Numbered from the stretch's first letter, positions 38,054 through 47,417 are shown. The stretch: DNA of 64,000 bases from an uncultured Clostridia bacterium (GCA_934748015.1 CAKVHF010000002.1:1-64000), one strand, 5' to 3'. Numbers and translations: made by a program. The notes: generated from the letters alone by a model not told the origin.

Positions 38054-41000
38054 TTAGTAAGCAATAGTTGTGTTGTAGTTAATATGAGTTTCAACACCAT
38101 TTGCACTTAGATATCTGCTAGCATTTGTTGACCAGCCAGATACGAATTTAGTGCTTGCGAAGTTAGCATCAGTTACCTTTCCGCAACCGCCACCAACATA
38201 AGCGTAGTAACCAGAAACAGAGATATTAACTGCTTTGCCTAGAGTATTGCCAGAAGCACTTCCGCCATAGAACATGCATCCAATAATACCACCAGCAAAA
38301 GCCTCTGTGCCACCACGAGTAACAGTCTTAGCAATTATCATACCACTCATGTGAGAGTTGTTAGTGATTTTGCCACTGTCATGAATTTTACCAACTATAC
38401 CGCCTGCTGCAACGTTAGTGTTGTTGCTTGTTTCAGCAGTGATATTACCATAGTTGTAGTTAGAAGATATTGTACCACCATTAACGAATGCAACAATACC
38501 ACCAGATTGATATTCTGACTCGATTGTACCTTTGTTAACGTTGTCTGTGATAGTTGCGTTGTTGCAATATCCTGCGATACCTGCACTAACTGCACCATCG
38601 TTGCAACCAGAGATAGAACTTACGATCTTACCGCTGTTGGTGTTGCCTTCGATGATCTTAGTTGAACTACCATATAGATAACCAACGATACCAGCAGAGA
38701 TAACTGTACCATGTTGCAATATTTCGTAATCATAGATTGATTCGGAATTGTTAACGATTGCACCGCTGTTGGTACATTCTTCGATATTACCTTTCTTAAG
38801 TACACCAACGATACCAGCAACTGATTGGCTAATTGCGTTGATTTTTGCTGAGTTAGCACTGTCTACAACTTTGCCTTCAGCTAGTAGTCCTACTAGACCA
38901 CCAACACCTTTCTCAACTGTGAAGTCAAGGTTGATAGTACCTGATACAGAACATTCTTCGATAGAGCCTTTTACTTGGTTAGCGATACCACCGAAGTAGT
39001 AATCGTCCTCAACACTCTTGATTGTTGCACTGCTGTATTGAACATTTAGTCCAGTTACAGTAGCACCTTTTCTGATACTCTTGAAGATTGCAAAGTTTCT
39101 TAGAGTTCCACGAACTGTGATTGTATAACCATTTCCGTCATAAGTGCCAGCTAGTTCGGATACACTCTTGAATGAACTGTCAATTGTAAAGCTTCTTGTT
39201 TGAACAAATTTTGCACTGCTAGAAGTAGCATATTTTGCAACATAATTGTTCCAAGTCTCTACACTGTTGATCTGATATGCATCGCCATAATCTGGATCGA
39301 TATCTGGATTGACATCAGGATCGCTAGGTTCGATATCTGGATCGATATCTGGGTTAGTTGTGTTATTGCGAGTAACGATTACATATAGAGTAAGATCTTT
39401 GTTAGGCATACGGCTAGAAGCGGTGTAGGTAGCACCAGTACCATTAGATACAGTGTTAAATCTTACATATTTGTAACCAGTCATGCTGTTAAGAACTGAG
39501 TTGATTTGGCTTTGTAGTGAAGTACCTTCTGTAACAGTTGCAGTCTTGATAGTTCTGCCAGTCTCAGCATTGATGATAGTAAGAGTGTGGTTAGTGTTAC
39601 GGAACCAGATAGTTGCTGTGCAATCGCTATCTACTCTTCCACCATTTGTGATTAGACTATCTGACAACTCGATAGAGTTGAATTTGTAAGTAGAACCTGC
39701 AATAGCAAATTCGATAGTATAGTAGATCTTGTTGTCAAGGTCATATACAACAATGCCTTTGCTACTAGTTGCAATTCTGAAACCTTCTACCATGTTGATA
39801 CGGATATTAGAAGATGTGCTTTCTGTTACTTTTTTGCCATTGCTGTCTTTGATAATGATAGAAGCAAGACCTTTTACCTCTTTTTGAGTAGTGTAGTCAC
39901 CTTGAGCAAGAGTAAGCTCGTATGTGTTAAGGATGATATAACTGTATGTATTGTTGTCATCTTCGGACTCTTCTACATAAGTATATCTTAGTTCTGGATA
40001 ACCATTGTTAGCATTGCCATCTAGAACCCAAACATTTTCGAAATCCCAGTTAGAAGAAGATGTTCTAGTTGTGATTAGTGTGCCGTTTGTGTTGTATATT
40101 TCAGTTGTTTTCGCATTAGACTTGTAGTTGGTCATAACTTTCATACCATTGCTTGTATAACCTAGTACATAACCTGATTTTTCTGTAATGTTATTATTTT
40201 CTACGCTCTTGTCATAGATTAGGTTAGAACCAACACCTGTGAAGACTTTAATTTTGTTAGTCTCACTGTTGTTCAATTTGTCTTTGTCATAGTATAGACC
40301 GTTTAGGTTGTTGCTGTTTAATTTGATTACAACACCATTGGACTCTACTTCTTCCAAGATATCCATGTTTTTACCAACAACTCCACCAATTGCCTCGCTA
40401 GAGTAGTTAGTTACTTTGCTAGGGAATAGAGCGATAGAACTATAGCTGTTCTCGATCTTACCACTAGATACATAAGAGTTAGATGCATTAGCCGTGGATG
40501 TAAATAGATATTCGTTATTGCCTACGATACCACCATAGATGATACCAGTTTCGCCTAGGACAACTTTACCTTTGCTGTAAGTGTTGCTGATTGTACCACC
40601 GATGTTTTGACCAGCGATACCACCAATGTTGCCTGTAGCACCTTTGTTAACATAAGTAACACCACTGTTAGTTACCTTTTGAGTTTGACCGATAATAACA
40701 TCAGCACTGCTCTTGGAGATAACTGCAGTCATTGTTGTGCCATAGATACTAGAACTATCAGCGGTCATGTTTTGACCAGCGATACCACCGATGTTCTCAG
40801 CAGTAACGTCTAGGAATGCATCTCTTACTTCTACACGGTCGATTGTACCATTGTTAACACCAGCGATAACGCCTACGTTAACGAATTCGCCTACACAGTA
40901 GAAGTTGACAACCTTAAGGTTAACGATAGTAGATGTAGCACCTACTACGCCAAATAGTCCTGCGTTAGTCATTATTTCATTAGATTCATTATTATTAATA

Positions 41001-41527
41001 ACTATATTAGATATAGTATAGCCGTTACCATCGAATGTGCCTTCGAATTCTGCAATAGGTGTCCAATACTTGTCGGCAACTACTGACATATCAATATCGT
41101 TAACCAACTTGTAGTTAGCACCAGCAGGGTAAGCACTATCGGCACTGCCTATACTCATTAGTTCCTCTGCTGTAGAGATGTAGTATGGGTTCTCAACACT
41201 ACCATCGCCTACGTTTACATCGCAGTGTAGATTACGGAATCTAGAATTGGATGTAGAGAAGGTGATTCTTGCTACACCGCCTGCTTTAGCAACACACAAA
41301 CCATTGCTATATGATGCAATAGAACTATCGCTAGAAGATGCGGAAATAGTAGTAGCATTGTTACCATGCTTCTTGTTAACAGATAGTGGAACTTCTTGTC
41401 CTACATTGACATACAATACCTTTGCGGACAATTCAATAGTCTCCCTAGTTGCAAATACGAAAACCATAGATGCTACTAGAGTGCACGAAATAATTACACT
41501 AAAGAATATTACCCAAAATTTTCTCAT
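38054..41527 (-). CDS. Large GLUG-repeat surface protein
   Basis: 1157 residues. A signal-anchor helix at about 5-27 precedes a bacterial Ig-like segment (VNVGQEVPLSVNK) and then two blocks of GLUG/beta-helix repeats such as NIGGIAGQN, GGIVAFVNGGTISSNYNYG and AGIVGYLYG. A middle region with VTEGTSLQSQI and an Asp/Pro linker (DPDIEPSDPDVNPDIDPDYG) separates the blocks. GLUG proteins are typically adhesins or IgA-protease-like surface proteins. No peptidase motif or sorting signal is seen, so attachment is probably by the N-terminal helix. A strong SD (GGGAGGA) precedes the start. Confidence 0.82.
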   Translation of the reverse strand: MRKFWVIFFSVIISCTLVASMVFVFATRETIELSAKVLYVNVGQEVPLSVNKKHGNNATTISASSSDSSIASYSNGLCVAKAGGVARITFSTSNSRFRNLHCDVNVGDGSVENPYYISTAEELMSIGSADSAYPAGANYKLVNDIDMSVVADKYWTPIAEFEGTFDGNGYTISNIVINNNESNEIMTNAGLFGVVGATSTIVNLKVVNFYCVGEFVNVGVIAGVNNGTIDRVEVRDAFLDVTAENIGGIAGQNMTADSSSIYGTTMTAVISKSSADVIIGQTQKVTNSGVTYVNKGATGNIGGIAGQNIGGTISNTYSKGKVVLGETGIIYGGIVGNNEYLFTSTANASNSYVSSGKIENSYSSIALFPSKVTNYSSEAIGGVVGKNMDILEEVESNGVVIKLNSNNLNGLYYDKDKLNNSETNKIKVFTGVGSNLIYDKSVENNNITEKSGYVLGYTSNGMKVMTNYKSNAKTTEIYNTNGTLITTRTSSSNWDFENVWVLDGNANNGYPELRYTYVEESEDDNNTYSYIILNTYELTLAQGDYTTQKEVKGLASIIIKDSNGKKVTESTSSNIRINMVEGFRIATSSKGIVVYDLDNKIYYTIEFAIAGSTYKFNSIELSDSLITNGGRVDSDCTATIWFRNTNHTLTIINAETGRTIKTATVTEGTSLQSQINSVLNSMTGYKYVRFNTVSNGTGATYTASSRMPNKDLTLYVIVTRNNTTNPDIDPDIEPSDPDVNPDIDPDYGDAYQINSVETWNNYVAKYATSSSAKFVQTRSFTIDSSFKSVSELAGTYDGNGYTITVRGTLRNFAIFKSIRKGATVTGLNVQYSSATIKSVEDDYYFGGIANQVKGSIEECSVSGTINLDFTVEKGVGGLVGLLAEGKVVDSANSAKINAISQSVAGIVGVLKKGNIEECTNSGAIVNNSESIYDYEILQHGTVISAGIVGYLYGSSTKIIEGNTNSGKIVSSISGCNDGAVSAGIAGYCNNATITDNVNKGTIESEYQSGGIVAFVNGGTISSNYNYGNITAETSNNTNVAAGGIVGKIHDSGKITNNSHMSGMIIAKTVTRGGTEAFAGGIIGCMFYGGSASGNTLGKAVNISVSGYYAYVGGGCGKVTDANFASTKFVSGWSTNASRYLSANGVETHINYNTTIAY

Positions 41528-41877
41528 AAAAATTTCCTCCCATTTTTCTAATTAATTTTTTTAAAAAATGCTTAAATTTTCTTGACAAAGTTTATATTTT
41601 TCTATAAACTTAACTAATTTTACCACACATTGTCTAATCTGTCAATACCCAATATTTCAAAAAAGTTGTATAAAAATATATTACTTTTATCAAAAAATAC
41701 TTGATATTTTTGATATTTACCTATACAATATATATGTGGTTTTGACCAGTTATTTGATCTGTTTTCTGCTTAAGAGAAGAGAAAACAAGTTAGATAATAC
41801 AGTAAGAACATATTGTTAGTCAAGCAAAATCGCAAAATTTAGGCTTAAAACATAGCGACAATATAAGATAAATACAT
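41528..41877. other. AT-rich gap between the GLUG-repeat gene and tRNA-Gln
   Basis: It must hold the promoters of two divergent units. TTGACA at 41582 with TATAAA at 41603 (spacer 15) points towards the tRNA but has short spacing. Nothing else is clear. Confidence 0.25.
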
Positions 41878-41952
41878 TGGAGTGTAGCCAAGCGGTAAGG
41901 CCCAGGATTCTGACTCCTGTATGCGTAGGTTCGAATCCTACCACTTCAGCCA
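41878..41952 (+). tRNA. tRNA-Gln (anticodon CUG)
   Basis: Acceptor TGGAGTG pairs with CACTTCA (one G-T). The anticodon arm CAGGA/TCCTG encloses loop TTCTGAC, giving anticodon CTG. The T-arm is GTAGG-TTCGAAT-CCTAC. Discriminator G and an encoded CCA (41950-41952) close the gene. Confidence 0.93.
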
Positions 41953-41962
41953 CAAAAATTAT

Positions 41963-41988
41963 TGAACACCAGTAGGTGTTCATTTTTT
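41963..41988 (+). terminator. Terminator of tRNA-Gln
   Basis: Stem TGAACACC/GGTGTTCA (41963-41970 with 41975-41982) has a 4-nt loop and is followed by TTTTTT. Confidence 0.85.
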
Positions 41989-41999
41989 GTGTATATGTG

Positions 42000-42212
42000 T
42001 GGTAGGATAGTGGTGTCTTACAGACACCACGGACTGCCGTGTGGGCAGTCGATCGAACCTACAGCATGTATGCTCCGGTACTCGGGACCCCGTCCAGCGG
42101 TGCTGACCACCCGAGGTATATGAGGGACTTACCAGCCCTCATATAGACTGAATCCTAACCACTTCAGCCAGTAAAAAAAGAAACAAAGCAATTCTACTTT
42201 GTTTCTTCTTTT
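42000..42212 (+). ncRNA. Candidate structured RNA bounded by tRNA-Gln 3'-end copies
   Basis: Unusually GC-rich for the region and dense in hairpins: 42010-42017 with 42023-42030; 42032-42038 with 42044-42050; 42081-42086 with 42110-42115 (enclosing 42095-42098 with 42102-42105); 42117-42126 with 42136-42145. The outer ends pair as GTGGTAGGAT (41999-42008) with ATCCTAACCAC (42152-42162). GAATCCTAACCACTTCAGCC followed by A (42150-42170) repeats the 3' end of the upstream tRNA with one extra base. An intrinsic terminator follows. No open reading frame or known RNA family was recognised, and no promoter is evident. The strand is inferred from the terminator. Confidence 0.5.
42178..42210. terminator. 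Terminator after the structured locus
   Basis: An 11-bp stem AAGAAACAAAG/CTTTGTTTCTT (42178-42188 with 42197-42207) has an A-rich 5' side and a T-rich 3' side. Confidence 0.75.
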
Positions 42213-42216
42213 ACAA

Positions 42217-42340
42217 TAATATTTCCGCTTACGGAAACATTATATCATTACGAGCAATAGCGAATAATATCATTGACCGTGAGGTCAATATCATTGTGAG
42301 TGTTAACGAGCAATATCATTCTGCCTTATGAGTGGTAGGA
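42217..42340. repeat. Array of short hairpins separated by ATATCATT
   Basis: ATATCATT recurs four times (near 42241, 42268, 42288 and 42312). Between the copies lie small palindromes such as TTTCCG-CTTA-CGGAAA and GACC-GTGA-GGTC. The end contains AGTGGTAGGA (42331-42340), another inverted copy of the tRNA-Gln 3' region. It lies at the 3' side of the minus-strand EEP gene. Confidence 0.5.
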
Positions 42341-42353
42341 CAGAAAGTGTTTT

Positions 42354-43238
42354 TTAATCTATCTCTGCATAGATAGGAAAGTGGTCGCTAGCATAATGAC
42401 CTTTATATTTTTTATCTATCACATGATATTTGTTAATACTGAAACTGTTAGGTAATTGAAACATAAAATCTATTTTTATGTTTTGATATTCCTCTTTGAA
42501 ATAATTGACAGTGCCTTTAGTTTCGTCTTCAAAACCTTGTCCAACATCCACAAAATTTTGTTTTGCAATGTCAATGGCTTTACTATCTGGCGTGCAATTG
42601 AAGTCGCCCATTATGATAGTTGGAAGATTGTAGGGGATTAATCTATCACAGATCAATTGGATGCTTTTTGCCTGAGTTTCTTGACTTTCGTAATCAAGAT
42701 GTGTATTGCCGATAATAAATTGCTTATTGGTGGTTTTATTCTTCAAAATAACAAATGTGCATATTCTAAAATAAGCCGCATCCCAAGTGTTACTCATTGT
42801 GTCTGGCGTATCGCTAAGCCAGAATGTTTGGGTTTCAACAAGTTCATACATGTCATCTCTAAAGAAAATGGGAATACACTCCTTTAAACTACTATTATCC
42901 CTATATGTTGCAGCAGTATTGTATCCTTTTAAATATTTTTTGAAAAACTCATATTGTTTTTCTTTGTTTTCTTGCATGCAGATTATTGAAGGAGTGTATT
43001 CTTGTATAAGGTCGCAAATAAGAGAAGCACGCCTTTTCCAAGCAAGTTCACCATCGTCAGCATCTGTAACACATCTAACATTGTATGTAATTATTGACTG
43101 AGTTGTCGTGTTCTTGTTCAACGCTATTCTTCGCATAGATGTTGCAAAATATCCCAGATCGTTCCTGTACACAAAGCATAAGATGGTGCAAGATATTAGT
43201 ACAATAATTGCGATTGTCCAAACAATAATCTTTTTCAT
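42354..43238 (-). CDS. Membrane-anchored endonuclease/exonuclease/phosphatase-family protein
   Basis: 294 residues from ATG 43238 (GAGGG upstream). The N-terminal helix at about 3-23 is followed by the EEP fold: ITYNVRC, IICMQE (metal Glu), GNTHLDY (His), IMGDFNC (Asp and Asn) and the closing SDHFPIY (Asp-His). EEP enzymes cleave phosphodiesters or phosphomonoesters, for example in nucleic acids or inositol phosphates. The membrane anchor suggests activity outside the cytoplasm. The substrate is not defined. Confidence 0.88.
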   Translation of the reverse strand: MKKIIVWTIAIIVLISCTILCFVYRNDLGYFATSMRRIALNKNTTTQSIITYNVRCVTDADDGELAWKRRASLICDLIQEYTPSIICMQENKEKQYEFFKKYLKGYNTAATYRDNSSLKECIPIFFRDDMYELVETQTFWLSDTPDTMSNTWDAAYFRICTFVILKNKTTNKQFIIGNTHLDYESQETQAKSIQLICDRLIPYNLPTIIMGDFNCTPDSKAIDIAKQNFVDVGQGFEDETKGTVNYFKEEYQNIKIDFMFQLPNSFSINKYHVIDKKYKGHYASDHFPIYAEID

Positions 43239-43443
43239 TTCATAGCCCTCAACCCCAATTATATAACAAAGCATCAGAAATAACAACATATAATTTTGAT
43301 AATATGAATTATAAACTATAAATAAGTTATAATATATGTTTTTTGTTTTAGTGTAATAGATTTATGTTTATAAATGTATTTGGTTGGCAATAATTATGGC
43401 ATTGTAAAGTATTATTTTTTTAGGTTGGAGGTAATGTAAAATT

Positions 43444-44697
43444 ATGAACAAGGTTAATCCTTTTGAAGAGAAAAATGCAATAAGTGTTGACAAATTCGTG
43501 GCGGTTGATGATTATAGCCCTATACCTTATGACAAAAAGTCCACTTCGCCATATACCAAGACGCGTATAATACTACTTAATGGTGCAGAGTTCGAGCAAA
43601 ATTGGTTCTTGCACCAATATTCCAGAAATTGTAGCAACAACGATCTTAGGCGTGACATTGCGTTGATCAGGCGTCACGAACAACATCAACAAAAAATAAT
43701 TTCTGGACTAAAGCCGGTCAATGAAACCGATCTAGAGACTACTATTGCGTACGAGCAACTAGCAATTGATCTGACAGCAATTCTTGCTAAGCATGTTAAG
43801 GATCAATATGTTAAGGAAGCACTTAATTTTGCGTTGCTAGAAGATTTCGACCACTTATATCGTTTTGCTAACTTGTTGGAAACTGAACAAGGCCTTGATG
43901 CTAAGACGCTTACAGGTGGATACACAGAGATCACACCGGGCAGACCTACAATAGCTGAACCAAGACACCCTTATGACGAAATCAACAGACACATTGCTTC
44001 CGAACTAGCAGATCCATTTACCAAGTTGGTCGTTAGCATTATTACTGCGGGTGAGCAACAGACGATGAATTACTATATGAACATTGCAGGATTTCATCCG
44101 ACCGAAATGGGAAGAAAATTGTATAGCGAAATTGCGATGATAGAAGAGCAACACGTGACTGAGTATGGTAGCCTAATGGATACAACATGTAGTATGCTAG
44201 AGAATTGGTTGATGCACGAGTACACCGAGTGTTATCTATATTATTCTTGCTATGTAGATGAGACAGATAAATATATTAAGGATATATTCTATACCAGATA
44301 CTTGGAAGAGTGTGGACATCTGCAATATGTTGCACAGTTGCTACAGAAATATGAGGGCAAGCCATGGCAAGCGCTATATCCTTGCGGAGGAGATTTTCCA
44401 GAGTTGTTGCATTTTGAGGGTAACATTGATTATATCCGAGATGTGCTTAACCGCACTATTGATCTAACAAGACAATGTGAAGATTATGTGTCTATCGGAA
44501 ATGTAAGTGACAAGGCAAATTACTTCAAATATCAAAAAATGAACATTAAGAAACCCGATAATATCCCTAGTCACAAAGTGATTGTTGAGCATATCAAAAA
44601 GTACGGCGAAGACTATCGCTATGAAACCAAGAAAAATCCAGTGACTGGATTGCAAGACCGCAAATGTGACAATATAAATATTGCTAGAAAGAAGTAA
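43444..44697 (+). CDS. Ferritin-like-fold protein of unknown function
   Basis: 417 residues, strong SD (GGAGG). Three successive helical segments have the spacing of ferritin-like di-metal sites: AYEQLA with EDFDH, GEQQTMNYY with IEEQHVTEY, and EYTECYLYY with LEECGHLQY. The latter two have proper ExxH motifs. There is no signal peptide. Known ferritin-like proteins store iron, detoxify peroxide or act as oxidases. Which applies here cannot be told. A strong terminator follows. Confidence 0.6.
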   Translation: MNKVNPFEEKNAISVDKFVAVDDYSPIPYDKKSTSPYTKTRIILLNGAEFEQNWFLHQYSRNCSNNDLRRDIALIRRHEQHQQKIISGLKPVNETDLETTIAYEQLAIDLTAILAKHVKDQYVKEALNFALLEDFDHLYRFANLLETEQGLDAKTLTGGYTEITPGRPTIAEPRHPYDEINRHIASELADPFTKLVVSIITAGEQQTMNYYMNIAGFHPTEMGRKLYSEIAMIEEQHVTEYGSLMDTTCSMLENWLMHEYTECYLYYSCYVDETDKYIKDIFYTRYLEECGHLQYVAQLLQKYEGKPWQALYPCGGDFPELLHFEGNIDYIRDVLNRTIDLTRQCEDYVSIGNVSDKANYFKYQKMNIKKPDNIPSHKVIVEHIKKYGEDYRYETKKNPVTGLQDRKCDNINIARKK

Positions 44698-44708
44698 AAA
44701 ATATACAA

Positions 44709-44790
44709 AAAAACATATCCAATGTCAATGCTACAATTAGTTATTTTATAATAATTGATAATAGCATTATCTGGATATGTTTTTATTTTT
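44709..44790 (+). terminator. Terminator of the ferritin-like gene
   Basis: An outer 13-bp stem pairs 44709-44721 with 44772-44784 around a second inner hairpin (AATGCT/AGCATT), followed by a T-run. The 185 bases after it are AT-rich with several TTGTGTCA-like repeats and nothing else recognised. Confidence 0.78.
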
Positions 44791-44974
44791 TTAGTCAATA
44801 TTATTGCACTTTGTGTCAAAAAGTATATAATTTGTGTCATAATTATTGTTTTGCGTCAATATTTTGTGTATTTACAACCAACAATGTTTTGACTCGGTTT
44901 TAATTCAAAAATATTTTTCTTGTGCCAACAATATATATTTACTTGTTTTGTTTTTTGACACCAATTATTGTGGT

Positions 44975-45298
44975 TTATTCTTGAGTAAGGTGATACTCTC
45001 TTTTTGCCATTTTTAATTTGGAGATTTTGGTTAGTTTGTCATATTCGCTATCGCTATCTACGATGCCTGCTTGCTCGATTAGGTCGGGTCTAGACATTAC
45101 TCGATCTAGTATCTCAGCGAAAGGCAAGAATAGTTTGTCCGATTTTAGACTTTTGCTATCGCACAAGTTGTTAACTTTAACAACAAGATATTTTTCTTTA
45201 GCAATTGTTTCCTCTGGCAATGATCTATATGTGTAGTACTTGCCATTGTAGTCTAGAGTGCCTAATTTGTATCCTTCGTAATTTAGAATTACTGCCAT
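44975..45298 (-). CDS. Small partner protein of the HipA-like kinase
   Basis: 107 residues. It starts 2 bases after the stop of the kinase gene, with SD GGGGGAAG inside that gene's end, so the two are translationally coupled. The start AVILNYEGYKLGTLDYNGKY resembles the small N-terminal subdomain of HipA proteins (xVxLNGxxVGxL), and LFLPFAEILDRVMSRPDLIE may be its second part. This recalls split HipS/HipT systems, but the order is reversed and similarity is weak. It could also be an unrelated regulator. Confidence 0.5.
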   Translation of the reverse strand: MAVILNYEGYKLGTLDYNGKYYTYRSLPEETIAKEKYLVVKVNNLCDSKSLKSDKLFLPFAEILDRVMSRPDLIEQAGIVDSDSEYDKLTKISKLKMAKREYHLTQE

Positions 45299-45300
45299 TT

Positions 45301-46365
45301 TTATTCTTCCCCCTTACTCATATCTCGTTTTTCTCTTGGGATGTAAGTTTTGTCAACTTTGTGCATTGTTCTATCTAGGTTGTCCATACGGCAATCATAC
45401 ACCGACTTAACCAATCCTTTGATATTGTCATCAAGCACACAACCTTTGTCCTCGCATTTTGCAAAAACTTCGTCCATGTCCAAGTCCATCAGCCTATCAT
45501 ATATAGGGTTGCCTTGGCTGGAACTCTCGTAAGCAAGTTCGGTCAAGAATTGATCTTGCAAAGCATTATCATTGACAAAGTTGTTGTAAGAATTGCCGGT
45601 CGACTCGTCATTGACTATCACGCTGGTAGGGGTGTGTATGCCTAGCATAACATCGGAGTGAACGGTGTGGTTAAGGAAATTATTAACCTTTTGTTTGTTG
45701 TTAGGGTTTTTCTCCTTAGTGTGTGCTAGTGACTGGGCAATGTTGGCAAGTTTTGTAGAGCCATAATTGAATAAGCACATTGCACCGTTATCGAAGGTGG
45801 GTGCCACATGTATGCCATTGTCGTCTTTCAAGAAGCACACATTGTACATATGTCTGTCGCTTTGAGAAAATACATAATCAAGAGTGGCAAGACCTAATAG
45901 TTGGCTTCTTATATTGTCTTGTTTTTCGCCACGGAACATACTAGAGATTGCTGTGGTGTAGAAGTCGATAGTGTTGGCAGGGGATATACTTTTGCCACGT
46001 GCGTTGTCATACATGGTTGCTCTGTATATATCCATAATTGTTTTGCCAGAGTACTCGGTAACTTCGCCTTGGAACATGTTTCTATAGTCTTCGCTCAAGA
46101 CGCCCTTGTAGGTCTGGTTCTGATATTGCATCTCCGCTAGAGAGTACTTAACGGCGGGGTAGCCCACAGACTCTGCAATAACACTGGCTAATACTTCTGC
46201 CTCAGCCTCTAGTGCGGACTCGTTTAAGTTTTGCTTGAATAGTTTGCCGTTGATCCAGAACTTTGGTCTTTTGCCTCTGGCTTCTGATTCGATATCATAT
46301 ATTTTGTCGTCTATTACTGCACAACTGTTGTTTAACTTCTTGATTATTGTAGGTTGTGTTGCCAT
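45301..46365 (-). CDS. HipA-like serine/threonine kinase
   Basis: 354 residues, SD AAGGAGG. KFWINGKLFKQN and ASVIAESVGYPAVKYSLAE fit the HipA-like N-lobe (nucleotide-binding Lys and helix Glu). The catalytic loop is DYVFSQSDRHMYNVCF (Asp, His, Asn) around residues 160-175, and HVAPTFDNGAMCLF carries the metal-binding Asp in the position of DFG. HipA-fold kinases include translation-inhibiting toxins and phage or effector kinases. No HipB-like DNA-binding antitoxin lies next to it, only the 107-residue partner downstream. Confidence 0.72.
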   Translation of the reverse strand: MATQPTIIKKLNNSCAVIDDKIYDIESEARGKRPKFWINGKLFKQNLNESALEAEAEVLASVIAESVGYPAVKYSLAEMQYQNQTYKGVLSEDYRNMFQGEVTEYSGKTIMDIYRATMYDNARGKSISPANTIDFYTTAISSMFRGEKQDNIRSQLLGLATLDYVFSQSDRHMYNVCFLKDDNGIHVAPTFDNGAMCLFNYGSTKLANIAQSLAHTKEKNPNNKQKVNNFLNHTVHSDVMLGIHTPTSVIVNDESTGNSYNNFVNDNALQDQFLTELAYESSSQGNPIYDRLMDLDMDEVFAKCEDKGCVLDDNIKGLVKSVYDCRMDNLDRTMHKVDKTYIPREKRDMSKGEE

Positions 46366-46549
46366 ATTGCCCTCCTTATTTGGTTATTATGTTAATATAA
46401 TATTTTTTAACTTTGTCTATTTATCCAATTTACCATTTTATATATCATTTGTGCGTTTTGGAGTAAGTTTGCTATCCTCATATTATGCACACATATTTCT
46501 TATTATAATTGTAGCACATTTGCACCAAGCGGTCAACTAATAGATATAG

Positions 46550-46578
46550 TTGCAAAGTGTCAAATATTATGATATAAT
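46550..46578 (+). promoter_or_regulatory. Promoter of the 46651 gene
   Basis: TTGCAA at 46550-46555, a 17-bp spacer and a perfect TATAAT at 46573-46578. Confidence 0.75.
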
Positions 46579-46650
46579 ACAATTGAAAATATGTGATCAA
46601 AAAGCCAAACACAATCGGAAATAATACCGAAAAGAAAGGAAATATATAGT

Positions 46651-47400
46651 ATGAAAAAAAGAATGGATGCAAGCAACAGTACAGTTAACTATCTTATCTA
46701 TGGACGCAAAGAAAGCCCAATGCTAGTTGTGGAAGATGGCGTCAAGAAGGAGACATATTTTGACGGCAGTGTTGTTAATAAGATAACACGACTAGACAAT
46801 GGTGCTAAGATGTATGAAAAATACACTGTTGGCAGATTAAATATGCTAATGGATGCTGGTGTGGATGTGCAGGTCATGGAACACAAGTCGGATAGCCACG
46901 ATTTTATCACCACCAGTTATGATAGCAAAGAAAATTATAACAACAACATTCCTAGCAAAAAGGTAACATGTTCCTCAACCATAGATAGGACAATCACCAA
47001 CACTATAGACTACGCTGTGGATAATGGCATTGCAAGGGTGGGACATGTTGTAAATAACGCAACATTGTTTCAGTCGGGTTACAAGTATGAGGAAATTGAA
47101 ACTTTTGATTTCAACAAAGGAATAATTGTTGCCGATACAGATTTTGCAAAGGCTTTTGGTGATTACACCGCCGAGTGCGACAAATACAGTTTTGAAACAA
47201 CAATAACCAACACATCTAAGCCAAGCGATGTTAAGCACACTTGCGAAAGATACAATTTTGACCAAAACGCAATAGACGCATTTGATCCGACATCTGCTTC
47301 CGATGGTGAGAGGTTGGGACAGATCTTTGATCGTCCATGCATTATACAGTCAGACATGACTGCCGAACTATCCATGAGGGATCCCGAGTTGGAGAAATAA
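46651..47400 (+). CDS. Unrecognised soluble protein
   Basis: 249 residues. SD AAAGGAAA upstream and a consensus promoter support expression. It is a polar, Asp/Asn/Thr-rich protein with no signal peptide, helix anchor or catalytic motif that I recognise. It is followed 17 bases later by another unknown gene, so the two probably form an operon, divergent from the HipA-like pair. Confidence 0.65.
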   Translation: MKKRMDASNSTVNYLIYGRKESPMLVVEDGVKKETYFDGSVVNKITRLDNGAKMYEKYTVGRLNMLMDAGVDVQVMEHKSDSHDFITTSYDSKENYNNNIPSKKVTCSSTIDRTITNTIDYAVDNGIARVGHVVNNATLFQSGYKYEEIETFDFNKGIIVADTDFAKAFGDYTAECDKYSFETTITNTSKPSDVKHTCERYNFDQNAIDAFDPTSASDGERLGQIFDRPCIIQSDMTAELSMRDPELEK

Positions 47401-47417
47401 TTTATTTGAGTGATTTT

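Noticed and set aside
42000..42170. Known ribozyme, T-box, RNase P, 6S or group I intron
   Set aside because: None of the consensus cores I know (for example the T-box AGGGTGG, hammerhead CTGATGA/GAAA, or group I P7 motif) could be found.
47337..47417. Longer N-terminus for the 47418 gene
   Set aside because: It would overlap the end of the preceding gene by 64 bases and lacks an SD. ATG 47418 is a more natural start.
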